This document shows positions 1 through 10,199 of a stretch of DNA of 64,000 nucleotides, piece after piece (position 1 is the first letter of the stretch; each line of letters begins with the position of its first letter). The stretch spans positions 169,199 through 233,198 of the forward strand of contig CAUYUJ010000758.1 of the NCBI GenBank assembly GCA_963575745.1, written 5' to 3'. The notes under the pieces are model-generated. The model did not search any database and had not been told where the DNA came from. It saw nothing but the letters and a program-made list of their open reading frames with translations. A program made the position numbers and the translations under genes. This DNA comes from Prorocentrum cordatum. Lineage: Eukaryota; Sar; Dinophyceae; Prorocentrales; Prorocentraceae.

Positions 1-2
1 GC

Positions 3-887
3 TGCTCGTCACCAGGGGGCTACCGTGGTGGAGGCAAGGGAGGTAAAGGTGGTGCAGGGCAAGTTCGTCAGCTGCTTCAGCAAGCATGCGACGCCTCCCA
101 GGACCCAGGACTCCAGCAGGTGCTGAAGTCCCAGATCGACCAGCTCGCCAAGGCGAGCACGGCCACTGGCCCCAGGGAGACGCCAGTGGAGGCGCTCAGG
201 AGGGCCGAGGGCATGGTGAAGAACGCCGAGCACATGCATGAACAGGCGGTGAACAGCGTCTTTCGGCTCCGCGGCAACCTGGCCGCGGCGGAGCAGAAGG
301 AGGCAGCGGCAGCGACGGCCTTAGCGGAGGCTCTCGCTGCGAGACGAGCGGCCACGGCTGCCCTGGCCAAGGCCGAGGGCATTGGCCCAGAGGACGACAA
401 GTCGAAGCAGGACGGGAAGCTCTTCAGCATCGGTTGGGATGCCCAGTTCTTCGAGAACTTGGCCGACATGGAGTGCACCGATGGCGAGAAGACCGAGCTC
501 GAGGGCATCCGCAAGCAGCTGGAGGAGGCAAAGGCGTCCCTGGAGAGCAAGGAGACCGAGATTCGCCGCTGGCTGGAGACGACGGCGAAGCACAAGGCGG
601 CGATCCAGGAGAGGATGGCCAAGAAGCGCCGCGGCGATGAGGGGCAGGCAGCGCCGCCCGCTGAGGCCCCCGCTGGGGGCGGGGGTGGCGAGGCCAAACC
701 AGAGGCGGCGACGTCGGCGGCAGGGCAGCCCAGTGCGGCGGAGGAGGACCCCGCGGCCAAGGCTGCCAAGGAAGAGACCATCAAGCAGGAGGCGCAGCGG
801 CTGTCGGCGGCCAAGTTCGCGGCCAAGGCTGAGCAGGCCAAGGCGGTGGGCAAGGGCACGGCGGCGGCGACTACGACAGCCGCTTGA
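3..887 (+). CDS. LINE-A ORF1 protein, partial at 5' end
   Basis: The frame is open from base 3, so the start lies upstream. A short Gly/Arg/Lys-rich stretch (GGYRGGGKGGKGG) is followed by a Glu/Ala/Lys-rich region that looks like a long coiled coil, then a Gly/Ala/Pro-rich tail. The protein lacks a known enzymatic motif; its place before an endonuclease-RT polyprotein suggests an RNA-binding, chaperone-like role. A related protein with the same LSAAKF motif near its C-terminus is encoded at 49741-50640. The frame ends at TGA 885-887, yet the same frame stays open after it into the endonuclease, so the stop may be a nonsense mutation or a read-through site. Confidence 0.7.
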   Translation, partial: CSSPGGYRGGGKGGKGGAGQVRQLLQQACDASQDPGLQQVLKSQIDQLAKASTATGPRETPVEALRRAEGMVKNAEHMHEQAVNSVFRLRGNLAAAEQKEAAAATALAEALAARRAATAALAKAEGIGPEDDKSKQDGKLFSIGWDAQFFENLADMECTDGEKTELEGIRKQLEEAKASLESKETEIRRWLETTAKHKAAIQERMAKKRRGDEGQAAPPAEAPAGGGGGEAKPEAATSAAGQPSAAEEDPAAKAAKEETIKQEAQRLSAAKFAAKAEQAKAVGKGTAAATTTAA

Positions 888-1996
888 CGGTCCAGAACGG
901 GGACCCCTCAGACCCTGACTGAGGGGCCGCCAGCGAATGATGACGAGACTACAATTTTTTACTCGAACATCACAGAGCTGACGGATAAAGCATGGAAATT
1001 CATTTCTCAGCGTGCACGCACATATAGTCATTGGGCCCTCGTCGAGACTCACGTTCAGCAGGAGTCCGAAGTACGAGAGTGGGATAAAAAAGCTCGGCAA
1101 TTGTTTTTGCGGATGGCGGTCAACCGTGCACGACCGTCCGGCAAGATTGTCAGTGCAGCCAGGCAGCGCCGTTCCAACGAGGGCGGTGAGATCTTTTTGT
1201 CACGGAATCATCTGCAATGTCATATTCTGCCAGAGGCGAGTGCCTCCATGAGCCAGCTCAAGGCTGGCGTGCAGAACAGCTTCGACGGCTTTCTCCCGAT
1301 GCTCATGCACCAGTCGGGGTTCTCTATTGTCATTGTTGTGTTATATCACTCCCAAGCATCGGAATGACGGGTCGGAACCGAGAACGCTTTCGCAGACTCG
1401 GAGGCTTGTTGAGGGCGATGAGCATCCCTTGGGCAGTGATTGGGGACTGGAACATGACTCCAGAGGCGCTGGTGCGGTCTAAGTTCGTGGAGAGAGTGGG
1501 TGGAGTTCTGCGCGTAGCTGATGTCACAGGCACATGTGCGCAGAAAAAAGGAGAACCTGATAGCATGATAGATTACCTAGTTATGAGTGAATCTGCGGTT
1601 CCACTCGTGCGAAGTTTAGAGCCTGTGCGTGATGTAGCCTGGAAGCCTCATATAGCGCTCGTTTTGCGTCTTTGGTCGTCGGGGCTTAAGCTGCAGACTA
1701 GGGTCCTCCAGGTCCCGTGTAAGCTACCGCAAATTCCCCGACCGAGGACGGAGCCAACTGCAGGCTCCAAGGCCAGCAAAGCCAAGGCCAAAGCTTCCGT
1801 AACTCGTGCTGCTGCTCACGAAAAGCGAGTAGCGGATTTTCAAGAACAATTCGGTGACTGTTTTGACCAGGCTGAGGGGTCGAGAGCTTTGGAGGGTGAA
1901 GGGGCCCTCGAGGAGCCTCATGAGTTTTTTGAGCCTGATTTTTTTGGGCCCCGAGGAGGAAGAAGATCCTTGGGCATCCGAGCTCAACTTCTGTAG
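888..1996 (+). pseudogene. LINE-A AP-endonuclease-like (EEP) domain, frameshifted
   Basis: Nicks target DNA to prime reverse transcription in this class of element. The N-terminal part reads in the frame of ORF1 (888-1367), with the strand containing SNITELTDKAWKF and the metal-binding Glu in LVETHV. Near 1345-1360 the frame changes; the second part contains SIGMTGRNRERF, the GDWNM box, the IDYLVMS strand and the WKPHIAL His motif. The Asp, Asn and His expected for catalysis are therefore visible, but no single frame encodes the whole domain. A second frameshift near a T-run at about 1938-1945 leads into the following linker. Confidence 0.75.
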
Positions 1997-3234
1997 TGAT
2001 AACAACCTAGCTGAAGCGTTCCAGTGTCAGCCCGTTGACGGGGGAAAGGCCCTGCCCAGCGGTGTGCCCAGTGTGCCCATGTACGGCCGAGCCCCGATGG
2101 AAAAAGAGCCCCCCGTAGAGTCTGACAATTCGGTTACGTGTGAGGCCCAGCCCCCCTGCGTTGAGCCTGTCAGTACCCCCGTAGAGCAACAGCCGCATGA
2201 CCGTAGTGCGCCTAACACTGTGAGGGACAATCTATTGGACTCTAGCCGTGGTGACACTACTTTGCCGCAGGATAATGCCAGCGAGGTCGCGTTTGAAATC
2301 CCTGTGGAGATTTGGATGGAAAGTCGGCACTCGGTTGGATTTTCTTCTGGCGCCGATGTGGTGCAGCAGGCCTCCCCCTTCCTCACCTCCTCCGTAGCCT
2401 TTCGACTCGAACCGCGACAAAGCGTAGCCATCGCTGGCGTGTACGCGTCGTGGGTTTCTGCTGTGGAGAAGGCTGTCCGTACACATCATGATATCCAGGT
2501 CGCCCCTGGGGTGCCGCGGGCATGCGGACCCAGGTTTTCCGTGCAGCCCATGCGCGTGGTCGCACACGCCAGGGCCCTCCCGCTCAGAGATCAACGTAGC
2601 CAATGGTGGACGAGAGTGCATGCCCTCTTGCATGGAGTGGCCAGGCATCGTAGTCGTAACAACGGTGCTAAGCAGCTGCAGGACATGTATGAAGCGTGCC
2701 GCAAACTTCGTGAAGGCCGACCAGAGCGGGTCCATGGAGTACTTAACCTCGCTCGTGACCCACCTTGGGAGCAATGGCTGCAGGCATTACGTGACCCTGG
2801 TGGTATCAATATTGCTGTTTTGGAATCGTATGTGCATGCGGCCAAACGTATCATGGGCAGAGCTCAGCGGGCGGCTATGAAAGAATCCTTATCTGAATTT
2901 CAATCGTGGGTGGTCGAACCCACAGCGGCAGGGGTGCTGCACAAATCGCTGAGGCCTCAACCGTTGCCGACGATGGAGGTCTTTCGTGACGGGAAAGTGG
3001 TGCAGCACCCATCGGAAGTGATGAATATGAAAGCAGAGAAGTTCAAGCAATTGTGGGCCCCGTCAGTCCCACAGGTCTCGGAAGTGCGCGAGAACTTCAG
3101 GACCATCAGAGTTGCAGCAGAAATGGAACCCTTGCCACCGATCCAGGCCGAGCAGATCTATGCCAGCGCCAAGGCCATGAAGGCTAAGGCGGGCATGGGC
3201 GTGGACATGCTGTCCCCAGTGGACTCGGCTGCCA
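1945..3234 (+). pseudogene. LINE-A linker and RT finger region
   Basis: The frame beginning about 1945 (GPEEEEDPWASELNF) runs to about 3225. It carries a long, poorly conserved linker, then helical sequence typical of the region before RT motif A, including KAKAGMGVDMLSPVD, the usual G(x)GxD finger motif. Near 3225 the frame breaks, and the continuation (AIAELAVILQSIEHLL) is in the next frame. Nothing catalytic lies in this segment. It is one piece of the polyprotein broken by single-base indels, not a separate gene. Confidence 0.65.
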
Positions 3235-6200
3235 GGCCCAGCGATTGCGGAGCTGGCGGTCATCCTGCAGAGCATCGAGCATCTGCTGGTGTGGCCCGTG
3301 CAGACGATGATGGTGGTTGGCAAGCTGACCCCCGAAAAGGTGACGGGGGACAGGGCCATAGGCCTTGTCTCCATGCTGGGCAGGCTGTGGTCGCACGTTC
3401 GAGAGCCGATCGTGCGACAGTGGTCGGTGCAGGAGGAGCAGGCTTGGGACGCGGCGGTGGCAGGCAACTCGTGTCTGCAGGAGGCCTACCTCAGGGCCAT
3501 CGACGAGGAACTGGCGGCATGGATGCAGCTCCAGTTCGGCCACAACCTCGTCGACGTGCAGGAGTTCTACGACACGATCCCCTGGGCACCGCTGGTCAAA
3601 GCGGCGCTCAAGTTGGGGTTCCCACCCACGGTGCTCTACCTGGAGTTGCTGCAGTGCGTCGTGGTCCGCGCGCTGGAGCAGGAGGGGGCTGCGTCCGACC
3701 CTTTCGAGCCGTGCCAATCGGTGGTGCAGGGCTTGAGGTCGGGCACAAGGTTTGCCAAAGTTCTCACACACTTTGTTTTGAAAGTTGTGACGACTGCTAC
3801 GCCGCAGATGGGACATCGAGTTTGGATCGATGATATATCCCAGCGTACAACGGGCTCGCGGCAGGCTGTTCGGCGCAATCTTACCAGAGCTGTTATCAAG
3901 ACTGGACATGAATTGGCTAACGTTGGACTAAAGATCGCAAAGAAATCAGTGGTGATGTGTACCACCTTGAATGATGCACAAGCAGTTGTGAGAGCAGCTC
4001 GTTTGCAGGGCTTCCCTCTGAGCGTGGCCAGACAAGCAGCTTACCTTGGAATGGACTTTAGTTGTGGCCGAAGAGGTCGGCAGACCCGAAGACAGCGAGA
4101 TGATAAACACGCCAAGATGAGTGGGAAAGTCAAACGTTTCACGAGGGCTTCTAAGCAATATCATATTATGTCAAAAATTGAACGGGCTGGGGGACAAGCG
4201 GCAGGGACTTACGGACATCAAGTCCATGGGATATTTGGTCAACAGTTGTTGCAGTGCAGGCGTCGGTTAGGCCAAACGTGTGGGGCGGACACCAAAGGCA
4301 GATGTCTTACTTCTTTACTGGAGTTGAGGGCCCCTGAGGCCGACCCGACAGTGCTGTACCCTACCCAATGTATCGATCAATGGCTAAAGTCCTGGCAAGC
4401 CCATCCCGATCTAAGGAAAAACATTCGGTTTGTTTGGCCCAAAGTGTTGGCTGAGCTAAAAAGTCGGAGCCCAGGGGACCAAGTTCGTGCTGTGAAAGGA
4501 CCGATATCGGTGACGATATTGAATTTGTTACGGCTGCAATGGGAACCCACCGAGGCGCATTCTTGGTCGTATATCTCACGTTCTGGTTCAGAAGAAGAGT
4601 GGCAGTTCCCAGATCATATATACACTGGCAACCCGGCTTTGGATCACCATCGGCATCTTCTTAATGATATCAAAGATTCAGCAAGACGATTGAACTGGCA
4701 ACAGGCGTCTAAACATTACTGTGGAGGAGGTTTAGAGCACGGAGCCGATATGGAGTCGTATAGGGGGCTGATCAAAATGCTAAACAAATTGCCGCATGGG
4801 ACACAATTGGGAGAGCTTATGGTAAATATCTGTACTGGAGGTTTCTGGACCAAACAGCGGAAGTGTGAACAGTTAGCTAAGTACAAAGGAAATGATAGGT
4901 GTGATCGATGTAAAGATGCAGTTGAAACACCGTTTCACAGGTATTGGGGCTGTGACAGAAACGAGGGAGCTGTACCGTATGCACGTGCTAGTGATATGGT
5001 TCCCCAAGCACACACACAATTCAATACTGCTGAGGCATTCTGGCTGCGCGGCATGATACCATATGAATGGACCCAAGTACCCCGACCTACTCAGACCGAA
5101 GACTGGGAAACCACTGGGCTCAATGGGCTCGAGGAGGGATGTCTAGGGCCAGGTTGTGCCGTGGATCCTGTTCTTATCTTTGGAGATGCTTCAGGAGGAG
5201 CTGAGTCGTCTTCGAATAAGTTGCGTCGCGTTGGAGTTGCTATTGTATGCCTGACGGCTATCCTTCCCCAGGTTGAGATCCGTGCGACCGTGTCAGGACC
5301 GCTCGCGGGAGACAGACAGGTGGTGGCCCGAGGAGAATTGCTTGCCCTGTATCTAGCTTTGTGGTGCGGATCTGACTTTGTCACATTTGTGACGGACTGT
5401 GAACTGGTTGCGAAAGGGTGGTATGACGGTAGGTACGTGTCCCCAGATGGGGAGGACGCAGACATATGGAATAAGATTGGCGAGCTGATGAGCACCCGTG
5501 CTGTGGGACATGTGGTCGTCTTGTGGACACACTCCCATATGAATGCTAGGGACATCGTGGCTGGCACATGTTTTCGGAGCCTGGCCATTGGAAACCTTAT
5601 TGCGGACGAGTTTGCGGGGTACGCAGCCAACCGCGTGCGAGTGCCAGAAAGTATTAGGACACGGGTGTTGTTGCACGAGCGCCGAGCGTATCTGATCAGA
5701 ATGCGGTTGCTACGTGCCACGATGGACAGTATTGCAGCGACGACGGAAGCTGAGAAGGTGGCTAGACTGAGTAGGCCTGAGGCTCCCCCTCCGCCTCCTC
5801 CCCCTCCCCTCCTGCCTCCTCCTGCTGCTGCTGCTGTTGCGGCTCTCCTTTCGCCCTACTCCTTAGCGGACTGTAAAAGACGCTGTCTGAAGTGTTTCGG
5901 GTCTGCTACACATGCTACAGTAGGTGAATGGATAGGGACTCCATGTCCGAGGTTATATAATGCTGATGGGGTCATTTTCTCTCCTCTCAAGGGGGATAGA
6001 ATTCATATCGCGGGGGGCTGGGCACATAACACTCACACGTTGAATGTGCACAAGGGGCTTCAGGTGTGGTTCTGTACCCAATGTGGAGCTTTCGCAGATA
6101 AGGTTTTGCGATCGCTCAAGTCTCCCTGTTCGTATAAGCTGAATAAGACCAAGCGAGAATACCTTGACAGGATCAGAAGGGGGTTACAGCCCAAGGTCCT

Positions 6201-6258
6201 GAGCCAGGCAGAACAGACTGCCAGGCGTTCGAGGGCCGCTCCGAGTCGTGATGTGTAA
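3229..6258 (+). CDS. LINE-A reverse transcriptase - RNase H - Cys-rich C-terminus
   Basis: A long intact frame holding most of the polymerase. RT palm motif A is DVQEFYD (Asp at 3553), motif B is QSVVQGLRSGT, and motif C is WIDD (3823-3834) instead of YADD. RNase H follows in canonical order: Asp in LIFGDASGG (5185), Glu in RGELLALY, Asp in VTDCELVAKGW, and the final Asp in IADEFAGYAA. A Pro-rich stretch encoded by CCTCCTCC (about 5790-5830) separates RNase H from a C-terminal region with CKRRCLKCF and WFCTQCGAF, probably zinc-binding. There is no natural start: the frame is entered by the frameshift near 3225. Confidence 0.85.
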   Translation: MPGPAIAELAVILQSIEHLLVWPVQTMMVVGKLTPEKVTGDRAIGLVSMLGRLWSHVREPIVRQWSVQEEQAWDAAVAGNSCLQEAYLRAIDEELAAWMQLQFGHNLVDVQEFYDTIPWAPLVKAALKLGFPPTVLYLELLQCVVVRALEQEGAASDPFEPCQSVVQGLRSGTRFAKVLTHFVLKVVTTATPQMGHRVWIDDISQRTTGSRQAVRRNLTRAVIKTGHELANVGLKIAKKSVVMCTTLNDAQAVVRAARLQGFPLSVARQAAYLGMDFSCGRRGRQTRRQRDDKHAKMSGKVKRFTRASKQYHIMSKIERAGGQAAGTYGHQVHGIFGQQLLQCRRRLGQTCGADTKGRCLTSLLELRAPEADPTVLYPTQCIDQWLKSWQAHPDLRKNIRFVWPKVLAELKSRSPGDQVRAVKGPISVTILNLLRLQWEPTEAHSWSYISRSGSEEEWQFPDHIYTGNPALDHHRHLLNDIKDSARRLNWQQASKHYCGGGLEHGADMESYRGLIKMLNKLPHGTQLGELMVNICTGGFWTKQRKCEQLAKYKGNDRCDRCKDAVETPFHRYWGCDRNEGAVPYARASDMVPQAHTQFNTAEAFWLRGMIPYEWTQVPRPTQTEDWETTGLNGLEEGCLGPGCAVDPVLIFGDASGGAESSSNKLRRVGVAIVCLTAILPQVEIRATVSGPLAGDRQVVARGELLALYLALWCGSDFVTFVTDCELVAKGWYDGRYVSPDGEDADIWNKIGELMSTRAVGHVVVLWTHSHMNARDIVAGTCFRSLAIGNLIADEFAGYAANRVRVPESIRTRVLLHERRAYLIRMRLLRATMDSIAATTEAEKVARLSRPEAPPPPPPPPLLPPPAAAAVAALLSPYSLADCKRRCLKCFGSATHATVGEWIGTPCPRLYNADGVIFSPLKGDRIHIAGGWAHNTHTLNVHKGLQVWFCTQCGAFADKVLRSLKSPCSYKLNKTKREYLDRIRRGLQPKVLSQAEQTARRSRAAPSRDV

Positions 6259-6284
6259 GGGATTGGGATCTTGCTTCCGCAACG

Positions 6285-6570
6285 GCGTCCACTCCACTCC
6301 ACTCCCTCCTCCTCCTCCTCCTCCTCCTCCTCCTCCTCCTCCTCCTCCTCCTCCTCCTCCTCCTCCTCCTCCTCCTCCTCCTCCTCCTCCTCCTCCTCCT
6401 CCTCCTCCTCCTCCTCCTCCTCCTCCTCCTCCTCCTCCTCTCGTTGCGTTACTTAGTGCGACCGCCGGCCTTACGCTCTAGGCGTACAAGGCGGCGGTTT
6501 CACTCAGGCTGTTTTGTATTGTCCTCCGTTGTCGGCGTGCTGATGCGTGGGTGGGGGAGAACAAAAAAAA
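6285..6570 (+). mobile_element. LINE-B copy 1, 3' end only
   Basis: A (TCC)n tract reading as polyproline, then the codons for VALLSATA and a stop, a tail of about 90 bp, and an A-run ending at 6570. The same arrangement ends LINE-B copy 3 (11172-11357), with the tail TCCTCCGTTGTCGGCGTGCT nearly unchanged. This is therefore a severely 5'-truncated LINE-B insertion just after LINE-A copy 1. No target duplication could be fixed by eye. Confidence 0.65.
6304..6441 (+). repeat. (TCC)n microsatellite
   Basis: About 45 uninterrupted TCC units. In one frame it reads as polyproline joined to the conserved LINE-B C-terminus, so it is an expanded part of that element and not random low complexity. Confidence 0.95.
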
Positions 6571-7558
6571 CTAATGGTGATAGTGGCGCTTTGGAGTCTC
6601 AAACCCCAGGCGAACCTCTCATAGCACCTGTGGTTGTGCCCGTGGTTCCAAAAGACCCAGATGGAAGTCGGCAGCGACAAATTTCGAACCACCTCCTCCG
6701 AATACGCCTCCGCTATTTTCTTCCAAATACGCCTCCAATACGCCTCCTCCAATGTGCTATGCGGCGCCGACTTGGAATTGCAGTTGCACATGACACACCT
6801 GATCCGCACGGACATGCATTGTTGGCGAGCGTGCTCGGGGGACGTACGCATGCGCGACATATTGAATTTATCGCAGTGTGCCGGCAGATCTTGACCGAAG
6901 CAGGGAATTTCATTCCTGACCGCAACATCGAACAGGTACTACACACTTCACATATACCAGTGCCTCAAGACGACATGCGTCGCATGAACATCATCGCACC
7001 GTGCCTGAATGTAGCACAAAAGTTACCACTCTTTTGTGACGTAACGGTCATCTCGCCTGTGTCTGCAAATGAGATGCCGCGATCGGGAACGAGCAACTAC
7101 GGAGGGCGTTTGCTGGAACATGCCGAGAGCAGCATCAACGACACTTACCATGAAATAGTGCATGGCCGGTTCGGCAAGCAAATTACGAACCTCCTCCCAC
7201 TTCTAGCTCGAGAACACACCCGAGGAACATACCCAAAAATTTGGCGTGGATTGGCGTTGGGTCGTCTCTACCGGTGGGCTGGGCTTTTAGATGTAGCAAT
7301 TCAAAGATCAGTGGCGCGTTCTATTCTCACTCCGGCCGCCGTACTGCCGCGCACGCGACTCGAGCCAAATTGCCCGTTCGCTGATCTAGAAGTGCTATAG
7401 GCCCCCCTTCCTCCTGCTCCTCTTCGTCCTCCTCCTCCTTTCCCTCTTTTCTGACGCTGATGAGGCTACGTTCGGCGCCCGTGGTTTCACCCAGGTTTTT
7501 TTGCGAGTTTGGTGTTTGTCGTCCAACCTGGTTCATGCTGGAGCGCGGGAAAAAAAAA
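6571..7558 (+). mobile_element. LINE-B copy 2, 5'-truncated
   Basis: Holds the C-terminal domain of the LINE-B polyprotein (6573-7400), a pyrimidine-rich stretch in place of the pure (TCC)n tract, a diverged version of the LINE-B 3' tail (shared GGTTTCACCC block and Tx GTCGTCC stretch), and an A-run at 7550-7558. It follows directly on copy 1, so the two were inserted head to tail. Confidence 0.65.
6573..7400 (+). pseudogene. LINE-B C-terminal domain
   Basis: An open frame whose recognisable part starts about 6757 (CAMRRRLGIAVAHDTPDPHGH) and contains LPLFCDVTVISPVS, LLEHAESSINDTYHEI and an Arg-rich amphipathic end (ARSILTPAAVLP). The same order appears in LINE-B copy 3. In such elements the region after the RT often bears a Cys/His cluster plus a DVT strand. 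The DVTV core followed by a conserved Tyr helix recalls the PD-(D/E)XK fold of restriction-like endonucleases of R2-type LINEs, but the catalytic Lys is not obvious here (Asn-Asp before the Tyr), so this is inference only. The piece has no start codon and no RT. Confidence 0.6.
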
Positions 7559-7863
7559 GACGCGACAAACGCCGATGATAAATGCGGAATCCCACCAGCC
7601 TTTTGGGCGTGAGTGGTTGGGCGAGCTCTCTCTGTTCTCAACCACCTTTTTCCCCTTCGGGGAAGGGTTTACCCCTCCCCCTACCCCTCCCCCTGGACCT
7701 GGAGAGGTGGTTTCGCGGGTGGTCAGACGATCCTTTTTCTAACCCTGGGAGGGCTAAAATTCAACACCCTTCACGAGGATCGTGGCCCCGACGGGGGTAC
7801 TGACAAAAATGCTCGCCCTATCTGTGATCGATCGCCCGAAAAGTGGCCTCAAGATACCTCCCA
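7559..7863. other. Unassigned spacer
   Basis: No coding pattern is visible. It contains a short CCCCTCCCCCTACCCCTCC stretch at about 7670-7692 and nothing else recognisable. Confidence 0.5.
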
Positions 7864-8039
7864 GGCCTAGGGCGACGAGGTCTATGCATATCCACTGCTC
7901 CTGGCCAGGCCCATCCTGGGCGCAGGAGTGGTGTATATGCCTCCCTGGCCAAGCCAGGAGGGCGTATACACAGCTCTTGGGCCCAGGATTGGCCTGGCCG
8001 GGAACAGTGGATATGTATAGATATCGTCGCCCTAAGGCC
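7864..8039. repeat. 176-bp foldback (long imperfect palindrome)
   Basis: The left arm starting GGCCTAGGGCGACGA and the reverse complement of the right arm starting GCCTTAGGGCGACGA match at about 85% of 88 positions, with almost no loop (centre near 7951). Shared blocks include CATATCCACTG, GGCCAGGCC and ATCCTGGGC. The structure resembles a foldback or MITE-like element, or a long hairpin RNA locus. No transposase or clear target duplication is next to it. Confidence 0.8.
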
Positions 8040-8285
8040 CCTCCCAAAGAGCCCCAAGAGGCCCCAAGAGGCATCCAAGAGGCCCCTAAGATACCCCCAA
8101 GAGCCCTCCAAGAGGCTCCAAGAGGCCCCCCAAGGCACCCAAGACCCTCCTGGAAGCCCCTGGAACCGCCAAGAGGCACCCAAGACGCTCAAACGGCCTC
8201 CAAGAGGCTTTCAAGAAGCCCGAAGAGGCTCCCCCAAGGCATCCAAGACGCTCCTAGAAGTGCCTGGGCCGCCAAGAGGCCCCAG
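8040..8285 (+). repeat. CCAAGAGGC-type repeat block
   Basis: Degenerate tandem array with a period near 12 bp, built on CCAAGAGGCCCC. The same motif family recurs at 15690-16130, 42594-43140 and 48395-48960 and, reverse-complemented, near 49580-49635. Frames through it give Pro/Arg/Lys-rich or Leu/Gly-rich low-complexity peptides that are unlikely to be genes. Confidence 0.8.
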
Positions 8286-8645
8286 GACGAGGGCCCCGAA
8301 CGACTCACACCACGAAGAGCCCGAACGACTCACACCAGGAGGGGCCCGAACGATTCACACCAGGACGAGGGGCCCGAAACTCACACCACGAGAAGCCCGA
8401 ACAACTCACAACGACTGACACCAGGACGAAGAGCCCGAACGACTCACACCACGAAGAGCCCGAACGATTCACACCAGGACGAGGGGCCCGAACGACTTAC
8501 ACCAGGACGAGAGGCCCGAACGACTCGAACCACGAGAAGCCCGAACGGCTCACACCAGGACAAAGGGCCAGAACGACTCACACCAGGAAGAGGGGCCCGA
8601 AGGACTCACATAAGGACGATGAGGCCGAACGACTCACACCACGAG
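8286..8645 (+). repeat. Tandem repeat of CGAACGACTCACACCA units
   Basis: More than ten copies of a 22-30-bp unit, GGCCCGAACGACTCACACCA followed by a variable GGACGAG or CGAAGAG linker. Copies differ by small substitutions and indels. Confidence 0.85.
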
Positions 8646-8746
8646 GAACTGAACGAACTCCAGAATCCACAACTTCACCCACTTCATCCTACAGGCGACT
8701 ACCCACCTGAATTGCCAGCATTTCAGGCGTAATCGGTGGTGGGAAT

Positions 8747-10199
8747 GTGTTGCGGCAAACAAGGCGAAGATTATCTGCAGGCCTTTGGGGTGGGGGGTAC
8801 GAACATTATAAAATATCTTTGGAATGCGATATTGCCTTTGAGACATTACGCCAAATTGCTGAACGAATGGCCCAGGCCCAACTACGCGAACCCATCCGGA
8901 AAACTATGCATATGGCGTCTCTTACGGCTTTGAAGAAACCGAACAACAAAGTCAGAGGAATTTCATCGGCAGATTCTTTCCGCCGACTGGTCGCCAGAAC
9001 TTTGGCGCGGCAGTACCAAGCGCTCTCAGAGCAGCAGTTTCATCATGGAATTTCGGATTATGCCAGACAAGTGGCACAAATGCAGCGGTGCATTTTCTGA
9101 GATACATCTCAGAAGCGCATCCCCAGAAAATCATTCTGAGCATCGATGGGTAGGGGCTTTTGACCACGTCAGCAGAGCGAAAATCTTCGAGCAGCTCATG
9201 GCCCAGCCAGAACTACATGCATGATTGCTATTTATCAGACACTTGTATGGGGTACAATCGCAATTTTTGTGGCGGGACGACAACCGACGGGTCCATACGA
9301 TTTCACAAGGAGATGGCGGTGAACAAGAAAATGCGTTGATGCCCGCTCTGTTTTGTCTTGCTTTGCGCCCGGCCATATCCCATATCAAAAGGCAATTCCC
9401 CCCTGGGGCAGAGATCATTGCATTTCTCGACGACATTTACATTCTCTGCGACCACGAACATTGAGCTGGACTCTTGGAATATGTAACAACAGCATTATGG
9501 GACATGTGCCGTGTAGACATTAACTTGGGAAAACTTGTCGTATGGGGCACGACACCGGCACCATGCCCCGGGGATCTCCAGGCCAGTGCGCCTGACGCTT
9601 GGCGATCGGATAAACCGTTGCCTGAAAGAGGGATGAAAATATCAGGATCGCCGTTTGGAACCACCGACTACGTGGGTACCTTCGCGGCTAAGCTGTCTGA
9701 TGCGAAGTTGAAGCTGCTTCACTACCTTCCAAAGCTGTCTTCGTTGCAGGCCGCGGTGCCCAAATTGAACCACATCCTACGCACCACTTCCCCACACTTG
9801 CCCACCCATTAGCGGCGGCACAAGACGCAGATATTTTACGGACATTTGCAAACGAATTTGGGATACCATCGGCAAACTCATGGGAGATTTCGGTGCACGG
9901 GATTGCATACGAGAATTGGGTACAACAATCTTCGCTGCCACTACGGTTGGCAGGTGCGGGCTTACGGAACGCTTGCCGGACGAGCCCGGCCGCATACTGG
10001 GCGAATTGGGCGGACTCTCTGCCTGAAATACTCCGGCGTTTTCCGACCATTGGTAACCATATGCTGTATCATTTCCTTGTGGTCTCGGAAACTGCTGGCA
10101 ACCATCATTACTACCAACATTGCTTGTTTGGTAGCAGCGGAACAATCAGGACAGCATTGCGATAAAATCGGGATGGGACGCCCGTCCTACGTGGATTGA
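8747..10199 (+). pseudogene. LINE-B reverse transcriptase
   Basis: Finger/palm sequence LTALKKPNNKVRGISSADSF (about 8920-8980) and RLVARTLARQYQ lead to motif A, SIDG then GAFDHVSR (9140-9180), broken by TAG and a frameshift. Motif B is ISQGDGGEQENALMPALF (from about 9300) and motif C is FLDDIYIL (about 9425-9448). The thumb contains GMKISGSPFGTTDYVGTF. A following helix-rich segment has LPLRLAGAGLRNACRTSPAA. All RT motifs are present but spread over different frames with at least three breaks. The family differs from LINE-A: motif C is FLDD, not WIDD. Confidence 0.8.

Larger units (their letters stand above)
1..6258 (+). mobile_element. LINE-A copy 1, non-LTR retrotransposon (5' end outside window)
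   Basis: Parts in order: coiled-coil ORF1 (3-887), AP-endonuclease-like (EEP) domain (about 960-1700), linker, reverse transcriptase (about 3100-4000), RNase H (about 5170-5640) and a Cys-rich C-terminus (to 6258). This is the architecture of APE-type LINEs with a C-terminal RNase H. The frame changes three times and one in-frame TGA lies between ORF1 and the endonuclease, so this copy is probably dead. Its 5' end is beyond the window. No A-tail of its own is seen; the next 3' tail belongs to a different family. Confidence 0.85.

Noticed and set aside
77-1100. Minus-strand frames opposite LINE-A ORF1
   Set aside because: High-GC shadows of the plus-strand coding region; composition and length fit antisense frames and the plus strand has the family features.
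6248-6481. Open frames through the (TCC)n tract (polyproline, polyserine)
   Set aside because: All long frames there are products of the microsatellite; only the short end VALLSATA is conserved, and it was used for LINE-B instead.
6573-7400. Assigning LINE-B to the R2 clade
   Set aside because: The DVTV core is suggestive, but the catalytic Lys and a full CCHC cluster are not clear in these decayed copies; left as inference.
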